Shown in pieces: positions 10,918 to 19,667 of a DNA stretch of 64,000 nt (positions within the stretch are counted from its first letter, which is position 1; each line of letters starts with the position of its first letter). Source of the stretch: Planctomycetota bacterium (GTDB lineage Bacteria > Planctomycetota > UBA8742 > UBA2392); NCBI GenBank assembly GCA_027493625.1, contig JAOSKM010000001.1, positions 2,380,657 through 2,444,656 on the forward strand, read 5' to 3'. The notes under the pieces are model-generated. The model did not search any database, was not told the DNA's origin, and was given only the letters and a program-made list of their open reading frames with translations. The position numbers and the translations under genes were made by a program.

Positions 10918-11191
10918 CGGCGCGGCCCGTTCCACCTGGTTGATTGCTACTCCAGGGATACCACGGCGTGGAGCTTGGCGCGTACGGTGGTGCCCGCAAT
11001 CTGGGCTTCCATCACCACGGGGCCCTCGTTGCCGGGGGCTGTGAACACGTTGTTCTTGTCCACCACGCCCTGGCCCTTCAACCTGCGCCACTGCACGCGC
11101 ACCGGCTGTTCGCCGTCTTCGTCGTCGACGCCGATGCACTCCAGCTGCACTTCCTCAAGCGGTTTCACCGCCAGCACTGGCGGCTTGATCT
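10918..11191. repeat. 274-bp direct repeat, copy B (inside the 3' end of the heparinase-like gene)
   Basis: The partner of 7345-7618. Here the sequence continues into an intact long gene, so this is the parental copy or the one that keeps the gene functional. Scattered single-base differences show the copies have diverged slightly since duplication. Confidence 0.92.
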
Positions 11192-14100
11192 TCAGCTTTA
11201 CCATCTGCGGCGGCGGCGCGTTGTTCGCCAGCACGATGCGCGATGCATTCGACTGGCCCAGGTTGCCGGCCGCGTCGAACGCCAGCGCGGTGACCACGTG
11301 GGCGCCGTCGGGGAACGCACTGGTGTCGATCTCGCGGGCGTAGGGCGGGGTGGTGACCGGCTCGCCGACCTTCTTGCCGTCTACGCAGAACTGCACGCGC
11401 TCGACGCCGTTCTGGTCGTAGGCCTCGGCCACGAAGGTGACCACACCGCGGGCCTTCTTGTTGTCCCCGGGCGCGAGCAGCTCCACCCCGGGCGCGGTGT
11501 TGTCGACAATGAAGACCCGCGGCTCGCTGCGGCGCACGTGGCCCAGCACGTCCCTGGCCTCGATCACGGCCTCGTGGGGGCCTTCCGACAGCGCGGCCGC
11601 GTTGACCTTCCAGACCCAGGGGCCGGCCTCGAGCGTGGCGCCCAGGTAGTCGCCGTCTACCAGCAGGCGGGCGCTCTCGATGCCGATGGGGTCGCCGATG
11701 CTGGCGTGCAGGGTGAACTCGCCGCCCTTGAGCTCGTCTTCGCGCGGCGAAACGATCACGCTTTCCGGGCCCGGGCTCTCGTGCTCGAACTCGACCAGGT
11801 GGCGCCCGGGCTCAAGGGGTTGGCTGATCACAAAGACCTTGGCGTCGCCCTCGATCTCGACCTCGTTGCCGTCCACGAACACCTTCTTCAGGCCGGGGAA
11901 GGCCACGCGCAGGTGCGCGCGGGTGCCGAGGTGCAGCACGGCCTGGGCGCCGGCGGCGCAGAGGCTGAATTCCACGGGCTTGTCGGGGTCTTCGGGATGG
12001 CTGGCGCCGAAGCCGATGTGGATGCCCTCCTGCATGTCGTAGGCCAGCACGCTGGTGGACTTGATGGCCACGTAGCGCCCGGGGTAGTCGTCGCGGCGGT
12101 CGACGTAGCACATCAGGGCGTCGGTCCAGACCCAGCCGCACTGCTGCGGCATGCCGTTGGGCCAGCCGTTGAACAGTACGGCGCCGTCGCCCATGGTGGT
12201 GCGGTAGACGCGCCCGCGTTCTTCGGGGTTGATGCGACGCACCGGCGGCAGGCGCCCGGCGCGGCCCAGGGTGATGATGGTGGCGAGGTCGCCGCGCCCG
12301 CGCGCGAACTCGACGCCCAGGCCGGGGGGCGATTCCTCGACGCCCTGGCTGAAACCGTTGCTGAAGAAGATGAAGCGGGCCTGGCGGTCCGAGCCGTCGC
12401 TGGCGCGCACGGCCAGCGTGCCGCGGTCCACCACGCCGACTTCCTCGCTGCCCTGGATGCGCAGGCCGGCGCGCTTGAGGGTGCGGCCGTCGCCGATGTC
12501 GTAGCGGTCGAACAGCAGGCACACGCCCTCGGTGCGCAGGTACAGCAGGTGGCGCTGGGCGAGGCTGCCCTCGCTGCCCTTGTAGTCGCCGTTGATGTAG
12601 GCGGCGGCGCCGAGGTCGATGTAGTCGCGCACTCGCCCGGTGACGCTGATCCCGCCGATCTCACGGAACAGGGCGTCCTCGCTGACCAGCTTCAGGTCAA
12701 CGCCCGAGCTGGCAAGCTGCATGTAGGGCAGGGTGCCGAGATCGGCCTGCAGGGTGACGATCGGGCTGCTGGGGTCCCAGTCGCTGCGTACCACGGCGCG
12801 CGTCTCGGACAGCCTAGCACCCGGCGCCATGGCGGTGTCCGGGCTGGTGACCTGCAGGCCCGGGTCATAGAACACGCTGGTCAGCACGCTGTCGATGCCG
12901 GGCAGCGCCGGCAGCTCGATGCGGTACTTGGTGGAGGGGCGCTCCTCGTGGCCCGCGCGCTGGGCCGCGCCCGCCACGCTGATCTGGTGCAGCAGCCACT
13001 GGGCCACGCCGTCGCGGTAGGTGTCGGCCATCTTGGCCAGCAGCGGCGTGGCGCCGAACAGGTCGGTGACCGACAGCCGCCCGCTGGCGAACAGGCCGCT
13101 GCGGTTGTGCCCGAACTGGTGCGCCACCCAGCTGGGCAGGGCGCTGAGGTTGCCGCCCTCGCCCATCAGCATGTCGTCGCCGTAGTAGCGCTTGAAGGCC
13201 TGCACGAACGGCAGCAGGAAGCGCATCAGCTCAACCAGCCCGGCCAGGTCGCTGGCCGCCGGGCGCCCGTTCTCGGCGATGCGGCTCTCCAGCAGCGAGG
13301 TCGCGCGCTGCTCGGCGCTGTCGGTCCAGCGCCGGGCGTGGCCGTAATATGGTTCGAAGTTCATCAGCGGCAGGCCGGCCAGGCCCAGCGCCATGGCGCC
13401 GTTTTCGCTGAGGCTCGCGGGCGCGTTGTTGCGCGGGTCGTTGATGAATTGCGCCAGGCGCAGCCCGTTCTGGTACAGCGCGGCGGCAACCTCGGCGCGC
13501 TCCTGCTCGCTCAGTACCGGGTTCAGCAGGTCCATGGCCAGCGCCGCGTCGCGGATGGCGGTCGCGCAGCCGCGCCCGGGCGGAGTTTCCGGGTCGGCGC
13601 CGGCGCGGTCATGGAAGCGGCCGCCGGCCGCGCGGCACTTGCGCAGCAGCGCCTCGCGCGCCCATGCCAGGATCTGCTCGTCCTCATAGACGCGGCCCAC
13701 GAACGCCATCTCGAGCAGGGTGGGGTTCTCGACGATGCTCGCGCCGTTGCTGACCGAGCGCAGCGAGTAGTAGTCCAGGTCGAAGGGCACGCTGCTGGCG
13801 GCATGCAGCAGGGCATCCGTGCGGGCGCGCAGCACGCGGGTCAGCGAGGCCAGCAGGCCGCGGTCCACGCGCTGCTGCAGGTCTTCGATGTCCAGGTCGT
13901 TGAACAGCAGCCCCGGGTCCTGGATCACCTTGCTCTGGGGCAGCACCTGCCGCACGTCGGTGTCGCTGCCCTTGGCGTCGGGGATGTAGGCGACGACGCT
14001 CTCGATTTCCTCCATCGTGACTTCCTGCTTCTCCGCCTTGGGCGGCAGCGGCAGGCGCTTGGTCAGGATGGCTTCATTCAGCGTGCTGTCTTCGCTGGCC

Positions 14101-14426
14101 GGCTCCAGCGCGATCATTTCCGGCTGCTCCGGCATCTTCACCGGGTTGATCACCGCGTCCGACAGCGGGCGCAGCGCCGGCAGCTCGGCCGTCGGGTCGG
14201 GCGCCTGCTGCGGGCGGAAGTAGGGGTTGCTGATAGCGGGTGCAGGCTCTTCGAACTCGCGCAGGTCCAGCGAGGTTTCGCCCGAGGACTTGCGGCGCTG
14301 GTGCTCCTCGGTGAGCTCGTGCATCAGGTCGGTGATGTCTTCCCGGTCGTCCGCGGAAGGGTCCAGCGGCGCGCCGTGCGGGCCGGGCGCGCCGTGGTCG
14401 CTGGCATTTCGCCGAGGTTCATTCAT
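10947..14426 (-). CDS. Large heparinase II/III-like protein with C-terminal Ig-like domains
   Basis: About 1159 aa. The N-terminal 200 residues are acidic and low-complexity (DREDITDLMHELTEEHQRRK). A helical region (TLLEMAFVGRVYEDEQILAW, ALAMDLLNPVLSEQERAEVA, NNAPASLSENGAMALGLAGL, QFGHNRSGLFASGR) resembles the alpha/alpha toroid of polysaccharide lyases. A beta-rich part follows (YMQLASSGVDL, YIDLGAAAYINGDYKG, RHLLYLRTEGVCLLFDRYDI) like the heparinase II/III C-domain. At least two Ig-like modules end the protein (VFIVDNTAPGVELLAPGDN, VERVQFCVDGKKVGEP). No signal peptide is seen, which is odd for a secreted lyase. I chose the ATG at 14426 because GGCAGG lies upstream; an in-frame start at 14486 is less well supported. 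Its last 240 nt are duplicated at 7345-7618. Confidence 0.6.
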   Translation of the reverse strand: MNEPRRNASDHGAPGPHGAPLDPSADDREDITDLMHELTEEHQRRKSSGETSLDLREFEEPAPAISNPYFRPQQAPDPTAELPALRPLSDAVINPVKMPEQPEMIALEPASEDSTLNEAILTKRLPLPPKAEKQEVTMEEIESVVAYIPDAKGSDTDVRQVLPQSKVIQDPGLLFNDLDIEDLQQRVDRGLLASLTRVLRARTDALLHAASSVPFDLDYYSLRSVSNGASIVENPTLLEMAFVGRVYEDEQILAWAREALLRKCRAAGGRFHDRAGADPETPPGRGCATAIRDAALAMDLLNPVLSEQERAEVAAALYQNGLRLAQFINDPRNNAPASLSENGAMALGLAGLPLMNFEPYYGHARRWTDSAEQRATSLLESRIAENGRPAASDLAGLVELMRFLLPFVQAFKRYYGDDMLMGEGGNLSALPSWVAHQFGHNRSGLFASGRLSVTDLFGATPLLAKMADTYRDGVAQWLLHQISVAGAAQRAGHEERPSTKYRIELPALPGIDSVLTSVFYDPGLQVTSPDTAMAPGARLSETRAVVRSDWDPSSPIVTLQADLGTLPYMQLASSGVDLKLVSEDALFREIGGISVTGRVRDYIDLGAAAYINGDYKGSEGSLAQRHLLYLRTEGVCLLFDRYDIGDGRTLKRAGLRIQGSEEVGVVDRGTLAVRASDGSDRQARFIFFSNGFSQGVEESPPGLGVEFARGRGDLATIITLGRAGRLPPVRRINPEERGRVYRTTMGDGAVLFNGWPNGMPQQCGWVWTDALMCYVDRRDDYPGRYVAIKSTSVLAYDMQEGIHIGFGASHPEDPDKPVEFSLCAAGAQAVLHLGTRAHLRVAFPGLKKVFVDGNEVEIEGDAKVFVISQPLEPGRHLVEFEHESPGPESVIVSPREDELKGGEFTLHASIGDPIGIESARLLVDGDYLGATLEAGPWVWKVNAAALSEGPHEAVIEARDVLGHVRRSEPRVFIVDNTAPGVELLAPGDNKKARGVVTFVAEAYDQNGVERVQFCVDGKKVGEPVTTPPYAREIDTSAFPDGAHVVTALAFDAAGNLGQSNASRIVLANNAPPPQMVKLKIKPPVLAVKPLEEVQLECIGVDDEDGEQPVRVQWRRLKGQGVVDKNNVFTAPGNEGPVVMEAQIAGTTVRAKLHAVVSLE

Positions 14427-14494
14427 TGCGACCTGCCGCAGAAAGAAGGAAGACCAATAGGTTAGCCCGGCAGGCCTTGCCGTCAAAGGTCGGG

Positions 14495-15307
14495 CTACAC
14501 TCCGCGCTTGTTCGGCGGCCAGATGAACTTGTGCAATTGCAGGTTAAGTCTCACCGGCAGCCTGTCCTCGATCAGCCAGGCGCTCAGCTGATCGGGCTCA
14601 ATGCGCCGGTACGCCGGCGAAAACAGCAGCGTGGCGCGCTCGGCCAGCTTCTCGTGCAGCACCAGCTCGCGCGCCCATTCGTAGTCGGCCCGTGACGTAA
14701 GCACGAACTTGACCTCGTCGCCCGCACGCAGGCGCTTCAAGTTGCCGTAGTCGTTGGCGGGCTCTTCGCCGCTGCCGGGTGTCTTGATGTCCAGGATCAC
14801 GTGCACGCCCTGGGGCACGCGCGAAATGTCGTGGCTGCCGCCGGTCTCGATCAGCACCTCGCAGCCCGCCGCCAGCAGGCGCTCACACAACTCGGGCAGC
14901 AGGGGCTGCAGCAGCGGCTCACCGCCTGTGATCTCGACCAGGGGAATGCCATGGGGACTGTCCCCGCCTTTGGGGACTGTCCCCGTTTTCGAAGCCTGGT
15001 GCCCGGCCGAAGACGGGGACAGTCCCGAACTTCCGGGACAGTCCCCCAGCGCCAGCGCCCGCCTCACCACCTCGTCAATGTGCAGCGCCTCGCCCTCCGT
15101 GAATGCGTAGGCCGTGTCGCAGTAGCTGCAGCGCTGGTTGCACACGGCCGTGCGGATGAACACGCAAGGCCGCCCGGCGTGGGTGCTTTCGCCCTGGATC
15201 GAGGCGTAGATCTCGTTGATCAGCAGGTGCGTAGCCTCAAGGCCGCGCAGCTTCTCGAGTGGCGCCAGGCGCTGGTCGATTTTGGATTCAGCCACGGAGT
15301 CGTTCAT
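14495..15307 (-). CDS. queE: 7-carboxy-7-deazaguanine synthase (radical SAM), with an in-frame palindromic insertion
   Basis: Converts carboxytetrahydropterin to CDG in queuosine/7-deazaguanine synthesis. INEIYASIQGEST, the cluster motif CNQRCSYCDT, VEITGGEPLLQPLL, VLIETGGSHDI and HVILDIKTPGSGE are all classic QueE blocks, and PVRLNLQLHKFIWPP ends the protein. Between VRRALALG and IPLVEITGG there is an extra stretch of about 33 residues encoded by tandem palindromes of the type ggggactgtcccc. It keeps the frame, so the protein may still fold with a surface loop. The ATG at 15307 gives the usual N-terminus; a start at 15358 is possible but atypical. Confidence 0.92.
   Translation of the reverse strand: MNDSVAESKIDQRLAPLEKLRGLEATHLLINEIYASIQGESTHAGRPCVFIRTAVCNQRCSYCDTAYAFTEGEALHIDEVVRRALALGDCPGSSGLSPSSAGHQASKTGTVPKGGDSPHGIPLVEITGGEPLLQPLLPELCERLLAAGCEVLIETGGSHDISRVPQGVHVILDIKTPGSGEEPANDYGNLKRLRAGDEVKFVLTSRADYEWARELVLHEKLAERATLLFSPAYRRIEPDQLSAWLIEDRLPVRLNLQLHKFIWPPNKRGV
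14953..15046. repeat. Cluster of four ggggacWgtcccc palindromes inside queE
   Basis: Copies at 14953-14965 and 14972-14984 read ggggactgtcccc; copies at 15015-15026 and 15035-15046 read the near-identical ggggacagtccc and gggacagtcccc. Each is self-complementary and the two pairs face each other, so the cluster can fold as a larger cruciform. Such short palindromes are common dispersed repeats in some bacterial genomes; here they are translated. Confidence 0.85.
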
Positions 15308-15336
15308 CCAATCGGTTGCTGCGACTGCAAGTTGAA

Positions 15337-15423
15337 CCACGGATAAACACGGATGCACACGGAGGGAAACCCGGTTTCCGGCCTGACTCGCGACAATCCG
15401 TGTTCATCCGTGTCCATCCGTGG
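15337..15423. repeat. Inverted repeat with cacggat-type arms
   Basis: A 27-nt left arm (15337-15363) and right arm (15397-15423) are reverse complements with three mismatches and a 33-nt spacer. Each arm is itself built of repeated cacggat units. It lies in the intergenic gap upstream of queE and the barrel-like gene. A further imperfect repeat of aatcc-type units follows at about 15507-15536. It looks like a palindromic dispersed element; no gene is visible in this gap. Confidence 0.75.
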
Positions 15424-15573
15424 CTCAATGCTTTACCTTAAGCTCCCGGAGTCCTGAGTCGTGCCAGTCTAGCGCCGGGCTGCGATTTCGCGCCCCCGGG
15501 GCACTCCAATCCAGAATCCGGAATCCAAAATCCCTCATCCTCCCTATACTCCGCCCCCTATGGTTTTCGCGCC

Positions 15574-16353
15574 TTGATGCTGCTGCTGCTTTGTGCCGTC
15601 CCTGCCGGGGTGCTGTCGGCGTTCGAGTTCCCCGCGCCCTTCCGTGCGCAGACAACTGACGAAACCACGGCCGAGCCGGCCTTCGACATCAAGCCGCCCT
15701 GGGGGCTGTGGGCGAACCGGGCGCCCTACCCTTACTATGACGGGCCCTTCGGCATCGACACCGGTGACGACCTGGTGGCGCGCGACATCTGGTTCGACTT
15801 CCACAACGAGATGTGGCTGGCGCCCAACGGCTACTTCGGCTTCGCCGGCGCGATGCGCGCGCGCATGGGCCTGTTCCTGCTGGATGTCAGCTTCACCCAG
15901 CTCGCCCGCACCGGCGAAAGCGGCTACCTTGCCGGCGAGGTGCGCGACTGGGCCGGCGTCACTGACGCGCGCGGGCACATCGGCCTGACCATCCCGTTGG
16001 CGCAGTTCGGCTACGCGGACTTTGCCATCGGCCTGTCAGGCTTCGATGAAACCCGCGGCCTGACACGCGTGGGCCCCAGCTACCGGGCCAGTGTCAGCCT
16101 GTACCCGGTGTGGCCCCTTGAGCTCGAGGGCTACGTCTCGCGCGCCCACTACTTTGACGGCACCGGCGTCAACGAGTTCGGCGTGCGGCTGCACGTGCAG
16201 GTGTTCCGGCACCTGCTGCTGACCGCGGGCTGGCGCTGGATGAACGTGGACGGCAGCAGCTTCAGCACCCAGGGCTTCACCTTCGGCTTCAGCTTCCAGT
16301 TCAGCAACCTGCGCACCTTCTTCTGGTCGCCCTTCCGGGGCCCGGCGTACTGA
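15574..16353 (+). CDS. Exported outer-membrane beta-barrel-like protein
   Basis: The 259-aa protein has a short hydrophobic signal (MLLLLCAVPAGVLSAFE). Alternating hydrophobic/polar strands follow (MWLAPNGYFGFAGAMRAR, MGLFLLDVSFTQLAR, IGLTIPLAQFGYADFAIGLS, YRASVSLYPVWPLELEGYVS, FGVRLHVQVFRHLLLTAGWR, FTFGFSFQFSNLRTFFW). The aromatic-rich C-terminus and strand pattern suit an 8-12 strand barrel. No specific family is recognised. Confidence 0.6.
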   Translation: MMLLLLCAVPAGVLSAFEFPAPFRAQTTDETTAEPAFDIKPPWGLWANRAPYPYYDGPFGIDTGDDLVARDIWFDFHNEMWLAPNGYFGFAGAMRARMGLFLLDVSFTQLARTGESGYLAGEVRDWAGVTDARGHIGLTIPLAQFGYADFAIGLSGFDETRGLTRVGPSYRASVSLYPVWPLELEGYVSRAHYFDGTGVNEFGVRLHVQVFRHLLLTAGWRWMNVDGSSFSTQGFTFGFSFQFSNLRTFFWSPFRGPAY

Positions 16354-16432
16354 TCGGCCGGTTTGTGTCGCACTGGTCATTACACTGTGCGGCGCGGGTG
16401 GGATGGTCCGCCCGCGAAACCGGAGAATCGCC

Positions 16433-16861
16433 ATGTCAGCCACGTCACGCAAACGCAACAAGCTTGAACGCAAGCTGCGCCGCCAGGCCGAGCTGGCCGC
16501 GCTGCAGACGGACGCAGATACGCCGCCGGAAACCGAGCCCGCGTCGCCCGCGACTGAGCCCCACGCGCCGGTGCGCAAGCGCGTGCAGCGCCTGCTTGAG
16601 ACCAGCGCCAGTGAGCTGGAGCAGACCGAGCTGGAGGTGCTGGACGAGATGTTCGAGACCGCGCGTGAGGCCATCGCCCTGTACCGCGCCGAGGTGCGTG
16701 AACGCAGCGAAGCCCTGCGCGCCGGTCGGCCGCTGCCGAAGCGCTGGCAGGTCTCGCCTGGCATCGCCGAGAAGCTGATGGCCAAGGTGGCGCGCATCCT
16801 CGAGATCCGCGTCGCCCGCCGCATCGCCCTGCGCGAGATGTCGCCAAGACTGGCGGGTTAG
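16433..16861 (+). CDS. Small basic/helical hypothetical protein
   Basis: The 142-aa protein starts SATSRKRNKLERKLRRQAEL, strongly basic, followed by an acidic Pro/Glu linker and a helical C-terminal half (VRKRVQRLLETSASELEQTELEVLDEMF). The pattern suggests a coiled-coil or nucleic-acid-associated protein, but no family is recognised. The ATG at 16433 has GGAGA about 7 nt upstream. The 129-nt gap that follows contains short GC-rich palindromes such as cgcgggcctccggcccgcg. Confidence 0.55.
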   Translation: MSATSRKRNKLERKLRRQAELAALQTDADTPPETEPASPATEPHAPVRKRVQRLLETSASELEQTELEVLDEMFETAREAIALYRAEVRERSEALRAGRPLPKRWQVSPGIAEKLMAKVARILEIRVARRIALREMSPRLAG

Positions 16862-16990
16862 CAACGGCGGGCGGTGGCATTCGCGTCCTGCGAATGAGTT
16901 TCGCGGGCCTCCGGCCCGCGCCGACGGTCGAAGGCCGTCGCAACTCATGCGCCGGCCAGCCCGACAGGATTATCGGGCCCACCCTGCCAC

Positions 16991-17848
16991 TTAGTCCCGG
17001 CCGTGGTCTTCCCACACCTCGTGGGGCGCCACGGGCGGCCGGGGTTTCGGCTTGTCGTCCCAGTTGGGGGCGCGGGGTTGCAGGTAATCGACCGGCGGCT
17101 TGTCGGTGCGGGTTTTGCCGGCCCAGGCGGCGGCGACGGTGACCACGAAGCGCTCGCGCTTCTCGTTGCGGATTTCGTCTTCGGTAGCCGGGCCTTCAAA
17201 GGCCAGCTCCGGCGTCACCTTGGCGCGCATGGCCAGGCCGATCAGCAGGCCGGCCGCAATGCCCCCGAAGTGCGCGGCAAAGGCGATGCCCTGCACGCCG
17301 GCCCAGGCCCACATGACCTGCGTGAACAGCCACAGGCTGACCCAGGCGAACAGCGGCACCACGATGGTCAGGCGCCGCTCGCGCATCATGGCCACGGCCA
17401 GAAAGGCCGGGTGCAGCGGCAGGATGGTCAGCTTGCCCAGGGGCGCCGCCGCCACGCACAGGCCCATCAGCCCGGCGATCGCGCCCGATGCGCCCAGCAT
17501 GGCCGTCTGCTGGCCCCAGTGCACGGCCAGGAACGCCAGCGCGGCGGCCATGCCGCTGGCAACGTAGAGCGCGAGCAGCCGCAGGGGGCCCAGCCGCATC
17601 TCGAGGTAAACGCCGAAGGTCCACAGGAACAGCATGTTGCCGGCCAGGTGCATCCAGTCGGCGTGCATGAACATGCTGGTGAGCCAGCTGATGGGCTCAA
17701 GCTCAAAGGGCCGCAGCGCCAGCTGGTACTGGAAGCGCACGGCGATGAGCTGCTGGGCCATGAACATCAGGCAGTTGCAGACAATCAACCCAATGGTGGC
17801 CGAGGGCCACTGCAGCTTCTTCAACCGGATGCCGATGGGCAGGAACAT
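16991..17848 (-). CDS. Rhomboid-family intramembrane serine protease
   Basis: The 285-aa polytopic protein has at least six membrane segments. The catalytic Ser lies in GASGAIAGLMG and the partner His in AAHFGGIAAGLLIG; the N-terminal loop contains MFMHADWMHLAGNMLFLWTFG, the conserved His/Asn-rich rhomboid motif. A hydrophilic, Pro-rich C-terminal tail of about 85 residues (KPPVDYLQPRAPNWDDKPKP) extends into the cytoplasm. Substrates are unknown. The protein at 44155 has a Gly/Ser-rich stretch, membrane helix and basic end, the kind of tail cleaved by specialised rhomboids in other systems, but linking them is speculation. Confidence 0.92.
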   Translation of the reverse strand: MFLPIGIRLKKLQWPSATIGLIVCNCLMFMAQQLIAVRFQYQLALRPFELEPISWLTSMFMHADWMHLAGNMLFLWTFGVYLEMRLGPLRLLALYVASGMAAALAFLAVHWGQQTAMLGASGAIAGLMGLCVAAAPLGKLTILPLHPAFLAVAMMRERRLTIVVPLFAWVSLWLFTQVMWAWAGVQGIAFAAHFGGIAAGLLIGLAMRAKVTPELAFEGPATEDEIRNEKRERFVVTVAAAWAGKTRTDKPPVDYLQPRAPNWDDKPKPRPPVAPHEVWEDHGRD

Positions 17849-18014
17849 GGACAGGGCAGGGGTCAGGTTACAGGTTTCAGGGTCTTAAACCGAGTCGGAC
17901 GCACCGCGGTGACTCGCACGCATCGCCTCCCGCTGATATCTACATAGAGGATCGGACATTGCTGGCCGCCCTGCGATTGTTTCCCTCCGCTCAAATTGTA
18001 ACGCTCGGCCCTGA

Positions 18015-19667
18015 TCACTTGGCACTCACAGAGCGTTCGCGCAGGCCGAAAACATCCAGCACCACGTCGTGTGTGCTTGTCGCCTCGGTGACTTCCACGG
18101 CGGCACTGGCCGCGTCGCCGCCTTTGCCGGGTATGACGGCAACGATGTAGGTGCGCGCGGGAAGGTTTTCAAACACCACGCGGTCCGTAGTGACGCCCTT
18201 GAGAATGCGCACCGCGGCGCCGCCCGGCTGCATCACCATCACGCAGTACGACTGCTTGTCCGCCATGCCGGTCAGCGTGACCGTGATTTTGCCCCGGGCC
18301 GGCTTCAGGACCACGGTGCCTAGGTCGAAGGGATCGCCTTCTGCCACTTCCTGGGTAATCAATTGCGGCTCAAAGCCCCGTGCCTCAACCAGGAAGGTCT
18401 GCGAACCAAGGGGCACGTCCGCCAGCTCGGCCCGGCCTATGGCGTTGCTCACGGCCGCCCGGGGTCCGGTTCGGAATTCGTCGTCCAGGTTGGGGTAGAC
18501 CGCATGGTCACGCGTGAACAAAGCCCCGGCTATCCCTGCGCCATCCTCGTCCACCACCGTGACACTGACCTTCGTGCGTGGCACCACCGCGAAAGCGAGG
18601 CTCGTGATCTCCCGGGCCTTGATTTCAAAGACCGGCGACTCCCAACCCGGCTTGCCGGCGATCCTGAGCACGTACTCGCCGGGCGGCAGCAGTTCCGAGC
18701 GGTACGGCGGCCCATTGCGGTCGACGCCTCCGCCCCACACCACCTTGCTTCCGGGCTTGGTAATGCTCGCGCTCATTTGTTTCGCTTCGTAGCCGGTCCA
18801 GTCGAACTCAAGTATGCCGCCCTGCTGTTTCGGGTCGGCGGCCAGGGTGATCAGGAAGCGCCCGCCGTCGGCAAGGCGTGAGCTCTCAATGAAGTGGCTC
18901 TGCTCGCTGTAACCGATCATGCAGGCCACGAAGCCGACTCGCAGATCCTGTCCCAGGGGCACGCGGGACAGCACTACCGGATTCAGACCATCCATGTGGA
19001 ACCCGTTCCTGTACCCCCGTGAAACTGTCTTGAATCCCAGCAGCGCGTCCGGATCAATCCGGCCGCTTTCGACAGAACCACGCCCAACATAGGGTTGGCC
19101 ATTGTCGCACATGGCCAGAATTTCGATCTGCCCAAGGGGCATGGCGGTGAACTTGAACGCCTGGCTTCCTGTGCCGACTTCAAAGGTCACTTCCAGACCC
19201 CAATGGTCGTCGTTGGAGTAAAGACGAATCCGGCTGGGTTCCGTCAGTTCCAGTTCCACTTTCCCGTCTGCGTCCGTCTGCACAGGTATGCCGTCGGCTG
19301 CCATGATGGCGGCTTTGGGGCTGCGCCATTCCAGCGCACAGCCGACCACCGGCCAGCCGTCCGGGCTAAGCACCGTAACCAGAGCCACGGGCGGCTCCTT
19401 AACTGCCATGGCCGACGATTCGGGAACGTTCACTTGCGCGTCGATGACGGCCACGTCCGTCACAGGATCCGATCGCTTGTCCAGTTCCCTCTGACTGTCC
19501 GAACGTGCACCGCGATCAAGTTCCCCTGCTTCCCGAGTTGCATTCCGGCCATCATGAGAATCGGGCTGAAGTGCCAGCAACGACGCCAGCACTCCAGCCC
19601 CAATCAGAAGCAACAAGGTGAGGACCACGATCTTCTTTTTTTCCGATTTGGTGGTCACGGTGCTCAC
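18015..19667 (-). CDS. Exported protein with carboxypeptidase-regulatory-like beta domains
   Basis: The 550-aa protein has an N-terminal membrane anchor after a basic stretch (KSEKKKIVVLTLLLLIGAGVLASLLAL). Repeated Ig-like/CarboxypepD-reg-like modules follow (VTVLSPDGWPVVGCALEWRS, VSVTVVDEDGAGIAGALFTRD, VEARGFEPQLITQEVAEGDP, VTLTGMADKQSYCVMVMQPG). These are usually structural or binding domains on the cell surface. The start is GTG, placed directly after the TAA stop of the upstream gene (taagtg), so translation is likely coupled. Confidence 0.6.
   Translation of the reverse strand: MSTVTTKSEKKKIVVLTLLLLIGAGVLASLLALQPDSHDGRNATREAGELDRGARSDSQRELDKRSDPVTDVAVIDAQVNVPESSAMAVKEPPVALVTVLSPDGWPVVGCALEWRSPKAAIMAADGIPVQTDADGKVELELTEPSRIRLYSNDDHWGLEVTFEVGTGSQAFKFTAMPLGQIEILAMCDNGQPYVGRGSVESGRIDPDALLGFKTVSRGYRNGFHMDGLNPVVLSRVPLGQDLRVGFVACMIGYSEQSHFIESSRLADGGRFLITLAADPKQQGGILEFDWTGYEAKQMSASITKPGSKVVWGGGVDRNGPPYRSELLPPGEYVLRIAGKPGWESPVFEIKAREITSLAFAVVPRTKVSVTVVDEDGAGIAGALFTRDHAVYPNLDDEFRTGPRAAVSNAIGRAELADVPLGSQTFLVEARGFEPQLITQEVAEGDPFDLGTVVLKPARGKITVTLTGMADKQSYCVMVMQPGGAAVRILKGVTTDRVVFENLPARTYIVAVIPGKGGDAASAAVEVTEATSTHDVVLDVFGLRERSVSAK

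Noticed and set aside
10944..14465. A 1173-codon open frame on the plus strand
   Set aside because: It is the antisense shadow of the heparinase-like gene; composition is Ala/Gly/Val/His-rich without domains, as expected from GC-rich antisense.
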